From Paraconiothyrium sp. Pb-2020 (lineage: Eukaryota; Ascomycota; Dothideomycetes; Pleosporales; Didymosphaeriaceae), in contig JAJUBI010000003.1 of assembly GCA_022419385.1 (NCBI GenBank), forward strand, positions 372,001 to 436,000: 64,000 bases of DNA, given 5' to 3'. Below the pieces are notes generated by a model. The model saw only the letters and a list, made by a program, of their open reading frames with translations. It searched no databases and had not been told where the DNA came from. A program made the translations under genes and the position numbers. Of the stretch, positions 43,719 to 54,290 are shown piece after piece; the first letter of the stretch is position 1; each line of letters starts with the position of its first letter.

Positions 43719-45697
43719 ATGCTCGTACCACTCAAGACGTCTTTACGGGATACGTGGGCTGACGCCCAACGGGACCTGCGCACTATAAGCTGGAACGGAA
43801 TTCTATTAAGCAAGATAGTGGTTTGCTGTCTGGTTCTGATCTGGACCCTTGGACTTGGTACCCTTTTGATCGTACTTGCACTCTTTCAGCATTTAGCTCT
43901 GAGAAGCGGGACGGCTTGCGGCCCTGACGGTGGATTCATCACAAATCCTGATCAATACAGCTTCTGGAGCGAGACAGGAATATTTCAAGTGACTTTGGGT
44001 TTTGGAGACTACTCCTTTACCAAAGCGAAGTTGATTGACGTTGCATGGGACGTGGTATGACACATACATTCGTTGTCACTATAACCTCACGCTGAATTGA
44101 GATGACAGGCTTTTGGTCGACTTGGTCAGACCTTTCTCGCCTTCTGCAGTTGGCGCGTCTTCATCTTGTACGTTACTACGTCTATGGAAACGGCTCCCAT
44201 TACATACGACTCTTTTCGTGCGTTCTTCATAGGCACCGGCCCATCTTTGTGGACGACACTCCGCCTGATTCGCGACTTCGCCTTACGAAAACGTCTTCAT
44301 TCCAGTATCGCTATGGTGTTCATAGTAGCTGCCATGTTGTTGACACTCGCCTTCCCTACTTTTGCCGGCGCCATGACTTCGTACACCAGCATTGTCAAGG
44401 CTTACGTGCCTGACCACGACAGCGGCAATCAGATTAACTTCGATAGCTTCCTTCCTGTCCTTTACGTGATTCACGATGGCAATAGAATTGAGCAGGCGAA
44501 AGATTACCTAGTGACAGATAGTCCAAAGTTCAACACCAAATCATACGTATGTATATGCGCCCGAGATTGAGCGTTTACTTTTTGACAACTTGTAGGATCC
44601 GATCCTGATACGACCTTTGGGAACGTATAAATGCAGCTATGCACGAGGGGGTTCTGGCCGAGTTGATGCGCCCGACTATGATTGGTATGCATCTGTCTCC
44701 AAATCGCCATTCAACACTGAGGAATGCTATATGCAAAACAATGTGTCAAAATGTAAGCTTACCCGCTTTCCTCAAAGATAACAGGAAGAGGTCCAGTACA
44801 TACATATTGTGACTGGACTATCAGAACAATTCATCCGCTCACTATGCCAAAGATGCTGAACAATATGGTTTCAATGCATCATCCAACGTCAAGACAACTT
44901 TCATGGGATATGATCTCGACCCTCCGACACTTAACATATCGGCTTCGTTCTTCTATGACCCTACACTGTACGGCTCTGTTCAGGCAATCACACCACAAAA
45001 TAGACAAGCGGCGCTTTGGTTGTGGTCTAACCAAACATACAACTATACATATGTGTCGACCTTCGGTACCTGCCAACCAGACGGAGGGGTATGCTATCTC
45101 TACTATCTGATTTATTCAAATACTAATAAGTGCAAGAACTACCAATGGGGATTCTCCTTCATACAGCTATTCGCCATGAACATCATGCTTCTCATTTGGA
45201 CACTCGGCATGCTCATCATGTGGTACCGGGCCCAATCTGCAATGCGGAAACGAGGACGCGCCAGTGTAGCCGGCGTAAACAAAGCTGTAGTCGAGCTCGC
45301 GGAAGCTATGCACAGAGAGCTAGATTCTGAGGACTTCAGCCTCCGGCATTCAACAGAGGGACAGATAAAACAACGAACAGCGGCGGTAAAAGGAGGCGGC
45401 ATAGCCTACAATGCGCCGCTTATTGTTGACAAAGTGCCGGACGCATCATTTAGGGAGTGGATCAAGCGCGAAAAATGGTGGCTCGTAGTAACACTCGTCT
45501 TCTTTCTTGCGACAAGCATTCTGTGGATCGTTGCTCCTATAGCTACTTATGGTCTGATCTTTCCGACTTGTGGATTGATCTTCGCGCTTTCGGTCGGCTC
45601 GACAATAAAGAGTAGGATATCTTTCTTCTTGGTATGGGGAGTCTTGGGCTTGGTTGTGGGGCTTAGTGTTGGTTTACGGGTTAGCTCAACAGTCTGA
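43719..45697 (+). CDS. Multi-span membrane protein of a fungus-specific unnamed family
   Basis: Exons 43719-44054, 44109-44546, 44596-44742 and 44825-45697 give 597 aa. The third intron uses a GTGTCA donor chosen because it preserves frame; the nearby GTAAGC donor does not. Membrane spans: ILLSKIVVCCLVLIWTLGLG and following near the N-terminus, SSIAMVFIVAAMLLTLAFPTF in the middle, then a large outer domain with several Cys (YKCSYARGG, EECYMQNN, GTCQPDGGVCYLYYL) and N-glycosylation sites (NQTYNYTY). Later spans are FIQLFAMNIMLLIWTLGMLIMW, a cytosolic basic segment (AQSAMRKRGRAS), WWLVVTLVFFLATSILWIV, and two close spans at the end. WDVAFGRLGQTF after the first intron is typical of this fungal group. 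Role unknown; plasma membrane is likely. Confidence 0.8.
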
Positions 45698-46204
45698 CGG
45701 CCTTATCAAAATTGTTTTTTTGCGTCTAACAGAGGCCATGGAGATACGTTCGCACACTGTGATGATTTGATCTTGACAGTCTGATGGGATGAGCCTTTTT
45801 CGAGATGCTAGACGATTGCGAGATGGTTGGGGTTGACTTCTTCCCCCCTTTTTGACCCTGCAGTCCCCGCTTACGAACCCGCCTGAACTAGGCGACTACA
45901 CCTCTCCACTTCCAACAACCATTCTAGTCAGCGCGACATGAATCATTGGTGTACGAGACGACTTCTTTACCGAAGCTCGTGTTCGCTACCTAGGTATGAG
46001 TAGACAGGGTCTCGAATCTTTGATCAGCTAACATGCTATGGCAGCGTGAATGCCCGTGGTATAAGACTCGTGAACATTACTTCTTGCCGTTATAAGTTGG
46101 CTTTGGGTTCTATAACTTCATTCCTGAGTCCATGTTCAACGTTCTCAGTCTACCGTAAACATTCGCAAGCATTCGTCTACAATACAAGCAGGGCGGCGTC
46201 CACC
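45698..46204. other. Intergenic, 0.5 kb
   Basis: Nothing recognised beyond 3' and 5' flanks. An ATG-containing frame from 46046 runs in another frame into the next gene's leader. Confidence 0.45.
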
Positions 46205-46821
46205 ATGTCCCACACCACGAGACCTGACAAACCCGCCACCTCCGCCGCACCACCACCACTAACACACATCCTCGAAACATGTATCTACGTATCTTCTGCC
46301 TCTCGCTCTGCAGAGTGGTATTCTCGCATATTTAACATCACGCCCGACTTCGTCAATGTGCGTTGAGCCTCTAGAGACAATACCCTGTCTGCCCGATCTC
46401 GTCTTCCACCCAGCGTAACTCTACTTGCCCCCATGCTAACACCTCCCAGGACCGCATGGCATCCCTCCCCCTCCCACCTACAACCCTCCTCCTCTTCACC
46501 CTCGGCCACACTTCCGCCGACAGTGACGTACCCAACCGAGGCCGCATACCAGGCCACGGTCCAACGTCTGAGGTCCTCAATATTCTGTCCAACAGCGCCT
46601 CTGCAACTTCTGATGTCAAAAGCCAGGCCTTGAAACAGCACTTCTGCTTCGCGGTGCAAAACGCTGAGGATGTAAAGAAATGGGAGCAGCATCTTGGCAA
46701 CGAAGGTGTTAAGATCGTAAGCACGATGGATTGGGAAAGGGGAGGAAGGAGCGTGTATTTTGAGGATTTGGATGGGAATGTGGGAGAGGTGGCAAGCCGG
46801 GGGCTGTGGAGGCATTGGTGA
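46205..46821 (+). CDS. Glyoxalase/VOC-fold protein
   Basis: Exons 46205-46357 and 46450-46821 give 174 aa of vicinal-oxygen-chelate fold. The first beta-alpha unit reads LTHILETCIYVSSASRSAEWYSRIF, where the His is a usual metal ligand position. The C-terminal strand reads GGRSVYFEDLDGNVGEVAS, with the DLDGN turn and a Glu close to the second ligand position. In between, LLLFTLGHT and HFCFAVQNAEDVKKWEQHL form the usual second module. This length and order match small fungal members annotated as glyoxalase or bleomycin-resistance-like. The reaction cannot be named from sequence; candidates are a dioxygenase, an isomerase-type enzyme or a binding protein. Intron junction (GTCAAT then GACCGC) is in phase 0. 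Cytosolic, no signal peptide. Confidence 0.85.
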
Positions 46822-47135
46822 GGGTGGTCTGGATAAGAACTCCTCCAAGTTGATGCAACGACGCGGGCTCTGAGTCTTGATATGCAACTACTTGTCACTC
46901 TCTCCTATGTCAAACGATTCGCATGGTATATTATGAATCGATTGAAGTCAGAGAAGTCGACGTGCATTAAATGTGAATGCCCCATGTACAGCATCAAACT
47001 GTTTCAAGGCTGTACACTAACATTCATGTGACACTGCCCATGTGCCCACCAATTCCCGATTCCGCCCCAACATCAATTCAGACCCTTGAAATTCAACTCC
47101 AAACTCCATACCCATGCTCATCCTCTCCCGCATCT
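46822..47135. other. Intergenic, 0.3 kb
   Basis: Convergent 3' flanks of the VOC-fold gene and the primase gene; C/T-rich near 47080-47135. Nothing else seen. Confidence 0.5.
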
Positions 47136-48753
47136 CTACTCCTCCATCTTATCCCCACCCACCACCCCCGCATTCCCCTCTCCTAAATGCTTCAACAACC
47201 AACTCCTCTTAAAGTACGTATTTGGATGCACAATAGTATCCAATTCCGTCGCACTCCACGTCCCGTCATCTTTAACCTTCTTAATCTCCTTCTTATGCGC
47301 GAACTCAAACACCCTATTACACGCCACATGGTATCTCTGCTTCTTGACATCCTCTCTAACGCCCTGCAATGTCTCTCTATCTTGTATACCTACGCGCTGG
47401 AGTAAGCCTGTCAAGTTCTCGCCGGTAAAAGTGCGGTAGGGGCATCCGTGCGCTTGACCCGGTCCGGGGAGCGGCTCGGTGAGAATTTTCTGGCAGGAAT
47501 AGGGTGTGTATCCGCGGCCGCGACGGTTCGAGTCGCCACCTACGTCGCCGTACGCGTGTCGAATGTTGTACTTGTACTCTTTATGAAATTTGTCGTCGGT
47601 CATGAGCTTGAAGGAGCGTCGCCAGAAGATGATACATTCTTCCAGTGAAAGACCAATGCCCTTGAGGAAGAGAGTGTATTGAAGTCGACCGTAATGCTTG
47701 AGGTGGGAGTTTGCGCGGAGTGTCATGTGTAGGTTTTGCATGCAGAGGGGGAAGTTCTGGGAGAGGGTGTCGATTGCGCCGGCATTGATGGCGGAGAGGC
47801 CGTCGATGTTGGCATCGGAGGAGGAATAGGCGGCTTCGGGAGCTGTGAAAGATTGGGAGAGGTGAGCTAGGATGGGCGCGAGGCGGTCATCTTCGTCTAG
47901 GCGGGGGAGCGCGCGGGCGGTTAACTATTGTGTCTGTCAGCGTTCTTCTTTTCTAAAGTTGTCGTCAGGCGTACCTCGAGCTGCTCGTCTAATCGCTTGG
48001 TGAACTCTGCTACAACCAAGCTCGTCTGTTCTCTCGCCGGCACGTATGCCATTCCCCGCTTTAGAAGTACTTTCCTCTGGCTGACGAGCTCTGGTACTCT
48101 CTCCCAGTCCACCTTGAACCAGTCTTGTTCTTCTCCCTTCTTCGACCCGATCGCAGCCAGCATCTGGTCTCGCAGCTCCCGCTTCTCATCTTCTCCAACC
48201 TCTTCCCAGTCGAGTTCCAAGCTTCTTACGAACTCTTGTCGCTCTCTCGGGTCATCTTCTCTGAACCGTAATCTGAACAAGATTGTCTCCAAATGTGAAA
48301 ACCGCCGCCGCAGTTCTTCGGTCGAAGAAAATGCAAGGCGGAGAATAAAATGCGAGTAGTGATCTCGTTTCCGTTCCTCCTGGAGATTCGCCCCTCGTGA
48401 TGAATTCGATCGAAGAGGAAGGTATTTGTTCAGGATGCTCGTCATGTATTCGGCGGTCTCCTCAGGGCTTCGGTTGCGAAAGCTGCACGCTTCTAGCTCG
48501 GAGAGAACTAAGTCAAAGATTAGCATGCATTGCGCCGTTAACTGTTGGCAGTCCAGTGCACACCTTTCAATCGGTTTATAGCCCATGTTTCGAACTCCTC
48601 GAGCGTGATCTCTGCCGTTGGGGGCAAAGTGTAGAAGTTGAGCCGGTGCTCATAGTGCTGCTGTGCAAATTCCGCCTTCGCGAATTGCCGCTTCTTCGGA
48701 TCGATATTCGCGCGACGTTTGGGGTCAACTCGAGAATAGTCGTGGCGGATCAT
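47136..48753 (-). CDS. pri2: DNA primase large subunit (Pri2/PRIM2)
   Basis: Regulatory subunit of primase in the DNA polymerase alpha-primase complex, carrying a 4Fe-4S cluster needed for primer synthesis. Exons in transcript order are 48753-48564, 48507-47975 and 47924-47136, 503 aa. The N-terminal domain has AEFAQQHYEHRLNFYTLPPT and LEEFETWAINRLKVLSELEA, both typical. The C-terminal iron-sulfur domain has the four cysteines in context: FPLCMQNLHMTL (Cys near 302), YTPYSCQKIL, AHGCPYRTF and HVACNRVFEF. SHLKHYGRLQYTLFLKGIGLSLEE matches the primer/template binding region. Length is normal for fungal Pri2. Its upstream region carries several CGCGT/ACGCG words, the core of the MCB box that drives S-phase genes in fungi. 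Confidence 0.95.
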
Positions 48754-48805
48754 AGTGACTTGTCTCTGAACAGGTGGCTGCTTTGTTTGCGAGTTGCTGT
48801 ATGTG

Positions 48806-48897
48806 CGCGTAAAGTGGGAAGGCGCGTCGCGTGTTGAACGCGCATGTCAAGCTAACCAGATCGGACGACGACGTGACGTGACGTGAACTAACACGCG
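48806..48897. promoter_or_regulatory. Cluster of CGCGT/ACGCG (MCB-core-like) words upstream of pri2
   Basis: CGCGT at 48806-48810, 48823-48827 and 48828-48832, and ACGCG at 48838-48842 and 48893-48897. There is also a GACGTGACGTGACGTGA triple repeat at about 48868-48885. These sit between the divergent primase gene and the 48959 frame. MBF binding is an inference from the known MCB motif. Confidence 0.45.
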
Positions 48898-48958
48898 CGA
48901 ACTAACCCTAAATCATCACACTCCACCCTCGCATCCTTACACCCAATTCGCAAGCAGG

Positions 48959-49918
48959 ATGTCTGAGTTGCCTGAAGATTATAGCGGCTTCGGCATGCTT
49001 GTGCCACGAAAAAGGACTCTAGAAGTCACACAGGAGAATCCATCAGCAAAGAACTTTGCAGGAAAGCAATTTGCGACAATCTGGCTATCCCCGAAAGAGT
49101 ACTCAGCCAGGCAACGCAAATCCGATTAACTTTGCTTGGTCAATCCAGCAGAACAAGTATAAGAGCTCTATTGTTGCACAGCATTATGTTCAACGCTACC
49201 CTGCGCACGCGCACAACGACAGGCTCTACGTCCACCTGCTTTGGGACGCAAATCATCCGACACCATGGAATCCGGAAGTATGTCGTACACAATGATAACA
49301 CTGAATCTCGGACGAACACACTCTGGACGACTGACAGCAATAGAGCAATTCATAAATCTTACTATATGTTATTTTGTTTCATTGGAAAAACTCTCTTTTA
49401 AAATTGTGCTAGTTAAGGGCAAATGGATGCGGCGGCTTTCAACGCATTTATGACTTCCTGGATACTCACCAACACCACACAATCTTCATCTTCATCCGCG
49501 GGATCGACGGGCTCACGGTTGCAACCGAGGGTCTGATGCCAATGTTCTCGCTTTACCCAAACATCGACTTCCGCATCCTACATTACCAACATGGGAATGA
49601 TCAGGCAATGCACCCACGCATCAGAATCGCATTACCGCAGCCATTGATTCCAGTGTACAGAAGACATATGTTCAACATCCAGCGATTGTACCAGGAGGCC
49701 AGGTACCGCAACGCTCTAAGACTTATGTTGCCTCCTCTATACTTCTTTCCGCCATACCCAAGCTCCGAATACTTAAATCATATGGCGTTTCCAACTGCTA
49801 ACACTGACATGGAGCTAATTATCAAAGCCTACTCTGGCATTAGTATCATGCGCAATGCCGTACCACAGGCGTGGACGAACATGCAGCGCAATGCAATTCC
49901 CCGGTCAGCAAACTGACC
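48959..49918 (+). CDS. Unrecognised gene, structure uncertain (possible internal frame break)
   Basis: I do not recognise this gene. The start MSELPEDYSGFGMLVPRKRT at 48959 runs 56 codons to a TAA at about 49127. A second open segment overlaps it in the next frame (SIVAQHYVQRYPAHAHNDR, RLYVHLLWDANHPTPWNPE). It ends at a GTATGT donor near 49278, and the acceptor CTAG near 49408-49411 continues in phase with a long segment to the stop at 49918. That segment reads FQRIYDFLDTHQHHTIFIF, GLMPMFSLYPNIDFRILHYQ, then RYRNALRLMLPPLYFFPPYP. The first two segments can only be joined by an unidentified splice or a frameshift. The second part is His-, Pro- and Met-rich without known motif. Divergent from pri2 and 189 bases before the phosphatase. 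Confidence 0.45.
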
Positions 49919-50107
49919 TGTCAACGGCTTCCTCACAATGTCAGATATGATAAAGAACTTCGGAATTCTTCCCGAAGCGTTCCGAGTCAGACCTGCCGAC
50001 GCCAAGTACCCCACCAAATGTTGCTTCACCAACAACATCCACCACGACGCCGGTTATCTTCTCTTCTACACCTGTATTGTCGCGGTGTCCTATCAAGCGG
50101 AGATCAG

Positions 50108-51271
50108 ATGTCACAACCAAAGTTCCTGTCCGGCGACAAGGCCGGCATTGACGAGTTCCTCGACAGATTCGATGTGAGTAGTAGCTCTTCCAGGACAACC
50201 TACCTTTACTGACGAGTAACCTTAAGGTATTCCTCTTCGACTGCGATGGTACGTGCGACCGGCCTCAGGTTCACTATGTGTAGCCTCCCAATCATACCAC
50301 AGTGTGGACAACGCAAATAGGAGCACGTTGCTGATTGTGAACAAGGATAGGCGTCCTTTGGTCCGGCGACCATATGTTCGACAAGGTACCCGAGACGCTT
50401 GAGATGCTGAGGAGCAAAGGTATGTTACCGGTCCCTAAATCAAAAACGTGTCTAACATGTGCGCATAGGCAAGCGACTAGTCTTCGTCACGAACAACAGC
50501 ACCAAGTCTCGCGCCGACTACAAGAAGAAGTTCGACAAGCTGGGCATACCCGCTGAAGTCGTAGGTCGCGTCCCTCCTTTTGCATATTACCGGCTAACGT
50601 GTGTATAGGACGAGGTCTTCGGCTCGTCGTACAGCGCCGCCGTATACATCGCCCGCATCCTCAAGCTACCGGCACCAAAGAACAAAGTGTTCGTGATGGG
50701 CGAGAGCGGCATTGAGCAGGAACTAGAGGCAGAAGGCGTGCCCTACATCGGCGGCACCGACCCCGCATTGCGCCGCGACATCGAACCGGAAGACTTCACA
50801 AACATTGCGAACGGCTCGTTGCTGGATCCGGACGTAGCCATTGTCCTCAGCGGACTAGACTTCCACATGAACTACCTAAAAACGGCGATCGGGTTTCAAT
50901 ACCTGCAGCGCGGCGCAAAGTATCTCGCAACGAACATCGACAGCACACTCCCCATGGCACATAGCTTCTTCCCCGGCGCCGGAGCCAGCGGCGCAGGTCT
51001 CGAGAAGGCAGCTGGGCAGACTCCTGTTTCGTTTGGCAAGCCGAGTCAGGCTATGATGGATGCCATCGAGGGCAAGTTCAAGCTGAACCGCAGCAGGACG
51101 TGCATGATTGGCGACAGGCTGAACACGGACATTCAGTTTGGCATTGATGGGAAGCTGGGCGGCACGTTGGCGGTGTTGACTGGCGTGAGCAAGAAGGAGG
51201 AGTTCCTTGCGGAGGGTGCGAAGACAGTGCCGTCGGCGTACGTGAACGCTATAGGCGATTTGCTGGGTTGA
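50108..51271 (+). CDS. pho13: HAD-family phosphatase, PHO13 / phosphoglycolate phosphatase type
   Basis: Haloacid-dehalogenase superfamily phosphatase of the p-nitrophenylphosphatase type. Family knowledge: it clears phosphoglycolate and other damaged metabolites. Exons 50108-50173, 50227-50248, 50351-50419, 50469-50560 and 50609-51271 give 303 aa, the usual size. Motif I is VFLFDCDGVLW with the nucleophile Asp near residue 28; the 22-base second exon encodes VFLFDCDG almost by itself. Motif II is VFVTNNSTKSR, the C2-cap contains FVMGESGIEQEL, and motif IV/III are FGKPSQ and MIGDRLNTDIQFG. ATNIDSTLP corresponds to the substrate-loop region. Start MSQPKFLSGD matches the family's short N-terminus. 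All splice sites are canonical. Cytosolic housekeeping enzyme. Confidence 0.94.
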
Positions 51272-51636
51272 GCGAGAAAGGTGCTGTACATGAAGCGCTC
51301 AAGGGCAACAGCATCTAAGACTAGCGTTAGAGAGCTCTATAGACACCACGTGTGATAACTACATCCATGGATACAACCAGTCTTGATACTAGCGTTCGCA
51401 TAACGCGCGATGGAAGGACAAGGATGGTGACGCGCCAGACTACTTGCTAGGAACCTGACGAGATGTGTATATGTAGGAGACAATCTGCAATCATATCAAA
51501 ATACAAAACGCAGAAAATGGAAAAGGAGCTCATTACAGAACGAATGCGCTAAAGTGTATACATATATTCGTTACTAGGGTATCTACCGCCATTGCCCTTT
51601 ATTCTAGCTCTCCACCTATAGCTTCGGACTCTGTAG
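51272..51636. other. Intergenic, 0.36 kb
   Basis: Convergent 3' flanks of the phosphatase and the aminopeptidase; AT-rich with likely poly(A) regions near 51480-51580. Nothing else seen. Confidence 0.5.
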
Positions 51637-53474
51637 TCAATCCACAACAATCTTCTTCTCAAGCTCTTCGAAGTGCTCAAAGAAACTCTCAAATAAGTTT
51701 ATCGCATACTCAACATCGTGCGCACCACCAGTTTCCCTAATGCTGTGCATGCTCAACTGAGGGTTGCCCAAATCAAGCGTGCGAGCACCCATTGCGGCTG
51801 AAAGCATAGGTCCGATGGTACTTCCGCAGGACGAGTCGTTTCTAACGACGAAAAGCTGGAGTGGCACGCCTTCCTTGACTGAAGAAGGGCTTGCGGAACC
51901 TCTTTTAGCCAGACGAGCTGCCTCTTGCACCAGCACTATTCCAGGTGAGTTTGTGGCATACCGAGCGTTGGCGTTGATCTTGATCACAGTGCCCTTGTTC
52001 ATCTCGGGCCGATGCTGTGACTCGTACTTTGCGGGGTAGTTGGGGTGCACAGAGTGGGCCATGTCGGCGGAAATTAAGAACGACGTCGCCAATGTTTGTT
52101 CGTAGACGGTTGCCGAGTCGACATCCAGCTTGTCGTAGGATTTGTCGGAATGGGAGCCGTCAGAAGGAGGTAGCACAGAAAGGCGACGAATAACAGCAGG
52201 AAGGACTGAATGAAGGTTAGAAAAAGGGGGTGCAAGACAGGAATTGTCTAGGTAACTCACGGTTGGAGTCCGCACCCTGTGCGGTTCGGCTTCCTATCTC
52301 CTCGTGGTCGAAAAGAGCGATTAGACGGATGGTGGAGTCTTTATCTAATGAAGAGGACGATGCGACGCTCTGAATCAAACCCTCAACGCTGCAATACGAC
52401 ATCATTAAGTTGTCGAGGCGCGCAGAGAAGATGAGCTCGTCGTTTAAGCCGCCGACGACAGCTTTCTGGGTATCGTATAGGACCAGTTCAAAGTCTAGGA
52501 TATCGTTGGGGTCCACGCCAGCCTCTTCGGCAACTATCTCAACAAGATATGTGTGGTGCCTCTTCATGGGAGCAGCCAACGGGTCAACGGAAACCTCCTT
52601 GTTTTCCTCCTCTTTGGCGGCTTCAGCAGACTTGCCCTGCCTGTTCAACTCGGCCGCGACCATGCCAGCAATGGGAAACAGCTGAGCTTCCTTGTTGAAC
52701 TTGAAGTCTTCCTGGCGATCGAGATGAATAGCGAGGGTCGGGACGCGCAGAATGGGCTTCTCAACCTTGACCAAACGGCTCTCAATGTTGCCCTGCTTTG
52801 TCCTGACCATGAGGCGCCCAGCAATGGACAAGTCTCGGTCGAACCACGTGTGCCATAGACCACCTCCATATGTCTCGCATGCCACCTGGAGAAATCCATC
52901 GCTTTGACGTTTGGAAACGGGCTTGAGACGAAGACAACACGAGTCGGTATGCGCACCGATCATGCCAATAGGATTGCCGGCTTTCCACTTCTTGCCGATG
53001 GCGAATGCGACGATGGAGGAGCCATTTCGGGTGAGGTAGTACTTCCCACCAGGCTGCAGGGTGGACGCCCACGAGTCCCGCTCCTATGGTGTAACGATCA
53101 GTGCTCCGTGCTTACACCGACCAGGATAGAAGATGCTCCTGGGGCGACATGTTGTGCGCTCCCATGGATGCTTTCGACGGCATAACTTACTTTAATTTGC
53201 TTAAAGCCGGCCTTCTCTAGCCTGTCCTTGGACTGTTTGACAGCATGGAAGGCTATATACGATTAGTGCGGGCCTCTTTCACGGTTATATGGGAGAGCAT
53301 ACGGGTCGGTGAATCATTGACGAAGGACAAGAAGTCCTCTGCGGCTTTGAGCGACGGCTTGGTTGACATGGTTCGCGCAGTATAGGTTGGGATGAAAGCA
53401 AAGGCAACGTGGGTGCAGCCTCGCGGACCAGTACGCAGTAGGGCGGCTCGGATCGTCCGGGCTCCTGTGAGCAT
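51637..53474 (-). CDS. Aspartyl aminopeptidase, peptidase family M18 (DNPEP-like)
   Basis: Zinc metallopeptidase that removes N-terminal Asp/Glu; forms large tetrahedral complexes. Exons in transcript order are 53474 or 53369 down to 53303, 53252-53191, 53083-52261 and 52205-51637. From the ATG at 53369 the protein is 506 aa (MSTKPSLKAAEDFLSF, matching orthologues). From the in-frame ATG at 53474 it gains 35 residues (MLTGARTIRAALLRTGPRG), Arg-rich and acid-free, like a mitochondrial presequence. Motifs: GMIGAHTDSCCLRLKP (zinc His and Asp), ETYGGGLWHTWFDRDLSIAGR, LFDHEEIGSRTAQGA (catalytic Glu pair), ISADMAHSVHPNY, VRNDSSCGSTIGP and the final GGAHD. Complete and intact. Divergent from the Cdh1 gene, about 0.8 kb apart. 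Confidence 0.94.
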
Positions 53475-54290
53475 GAAAGGATGGATAGGCCGTTGGCGGT
53501 CCGTCGTGGCGGTCTGCGGTGTGGGGTTGCAGCGTCTACAGGCCCCCCGGGGTCGCGAACTGACCAGCCGCAACGACGCAGCACCCTGCCACGACCAGGG
53601 GGGCTGTCGTGTTTGATTGGGCGGCAGGCACGGGGGGCACGCGTGCTGGAGGCAGGAACATCAAAACAGCGACAACCAAAACAGCTCGACGTGACAGCCG
53701 ACCGCGGGAGCTTCGCGCGTCTTCCCGTCCGACCTCCAACACCCTCTACGCCCACGTCCTGCCTTCTTCCTCCCTCGGCCGTGCCACCCGTCGCTCGAGC
53801 TCGCCCTCTGCATCGACGCCGCTCCCGCTCCTTGCTGCTGCGAACGGCGAGCGTTGCCCTAGCGGCTCGTCCCAGGAAGCGTCAAAACAACTTCGGACGC
53901 CCGCACAACAGCTCCCGCCTACCGCCCGCCGCCGCACAATAGCAAACAACAACAACACGACTGTCATGCGCTGCGTTTGCGCGTAAAGAGGAGGAACATT
54001 GCGACCCGTTTGATTGCGCGCGCCGACGAGTGCCGCTGGCTGAGCGCTCGGTGACGCAGTACAAGGGACTGGACTGCTTTCGATATCGCCTTCACCTACA
54101 ATCACATCCTTCCCTTATTGTTGCCAGTACACAATTACTAGAAGCCTGGTGAAGCTGTTGCCTCAGCCGCGCTTCCCTCTTGGATACATAACCCCGCCCC
54201 CGCCGCTCGCTCCGACCTGGCAACCTATCCCGCCTTCTACATCCTTCCACGACGAGTGCGCTGGTTGCTACAACGCCCGTAGGCACTGCA
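53475..54290. other. Shared divergent promoter region, 0.8 kb
   Basis: Between the M18 aminopeptidase and the Cdh1 gene. GC-rich around 53500-53850 and CAACAACAACA near 53947-53956. No TATA box. Chance open frames on both strands. Confidence 0.5.
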
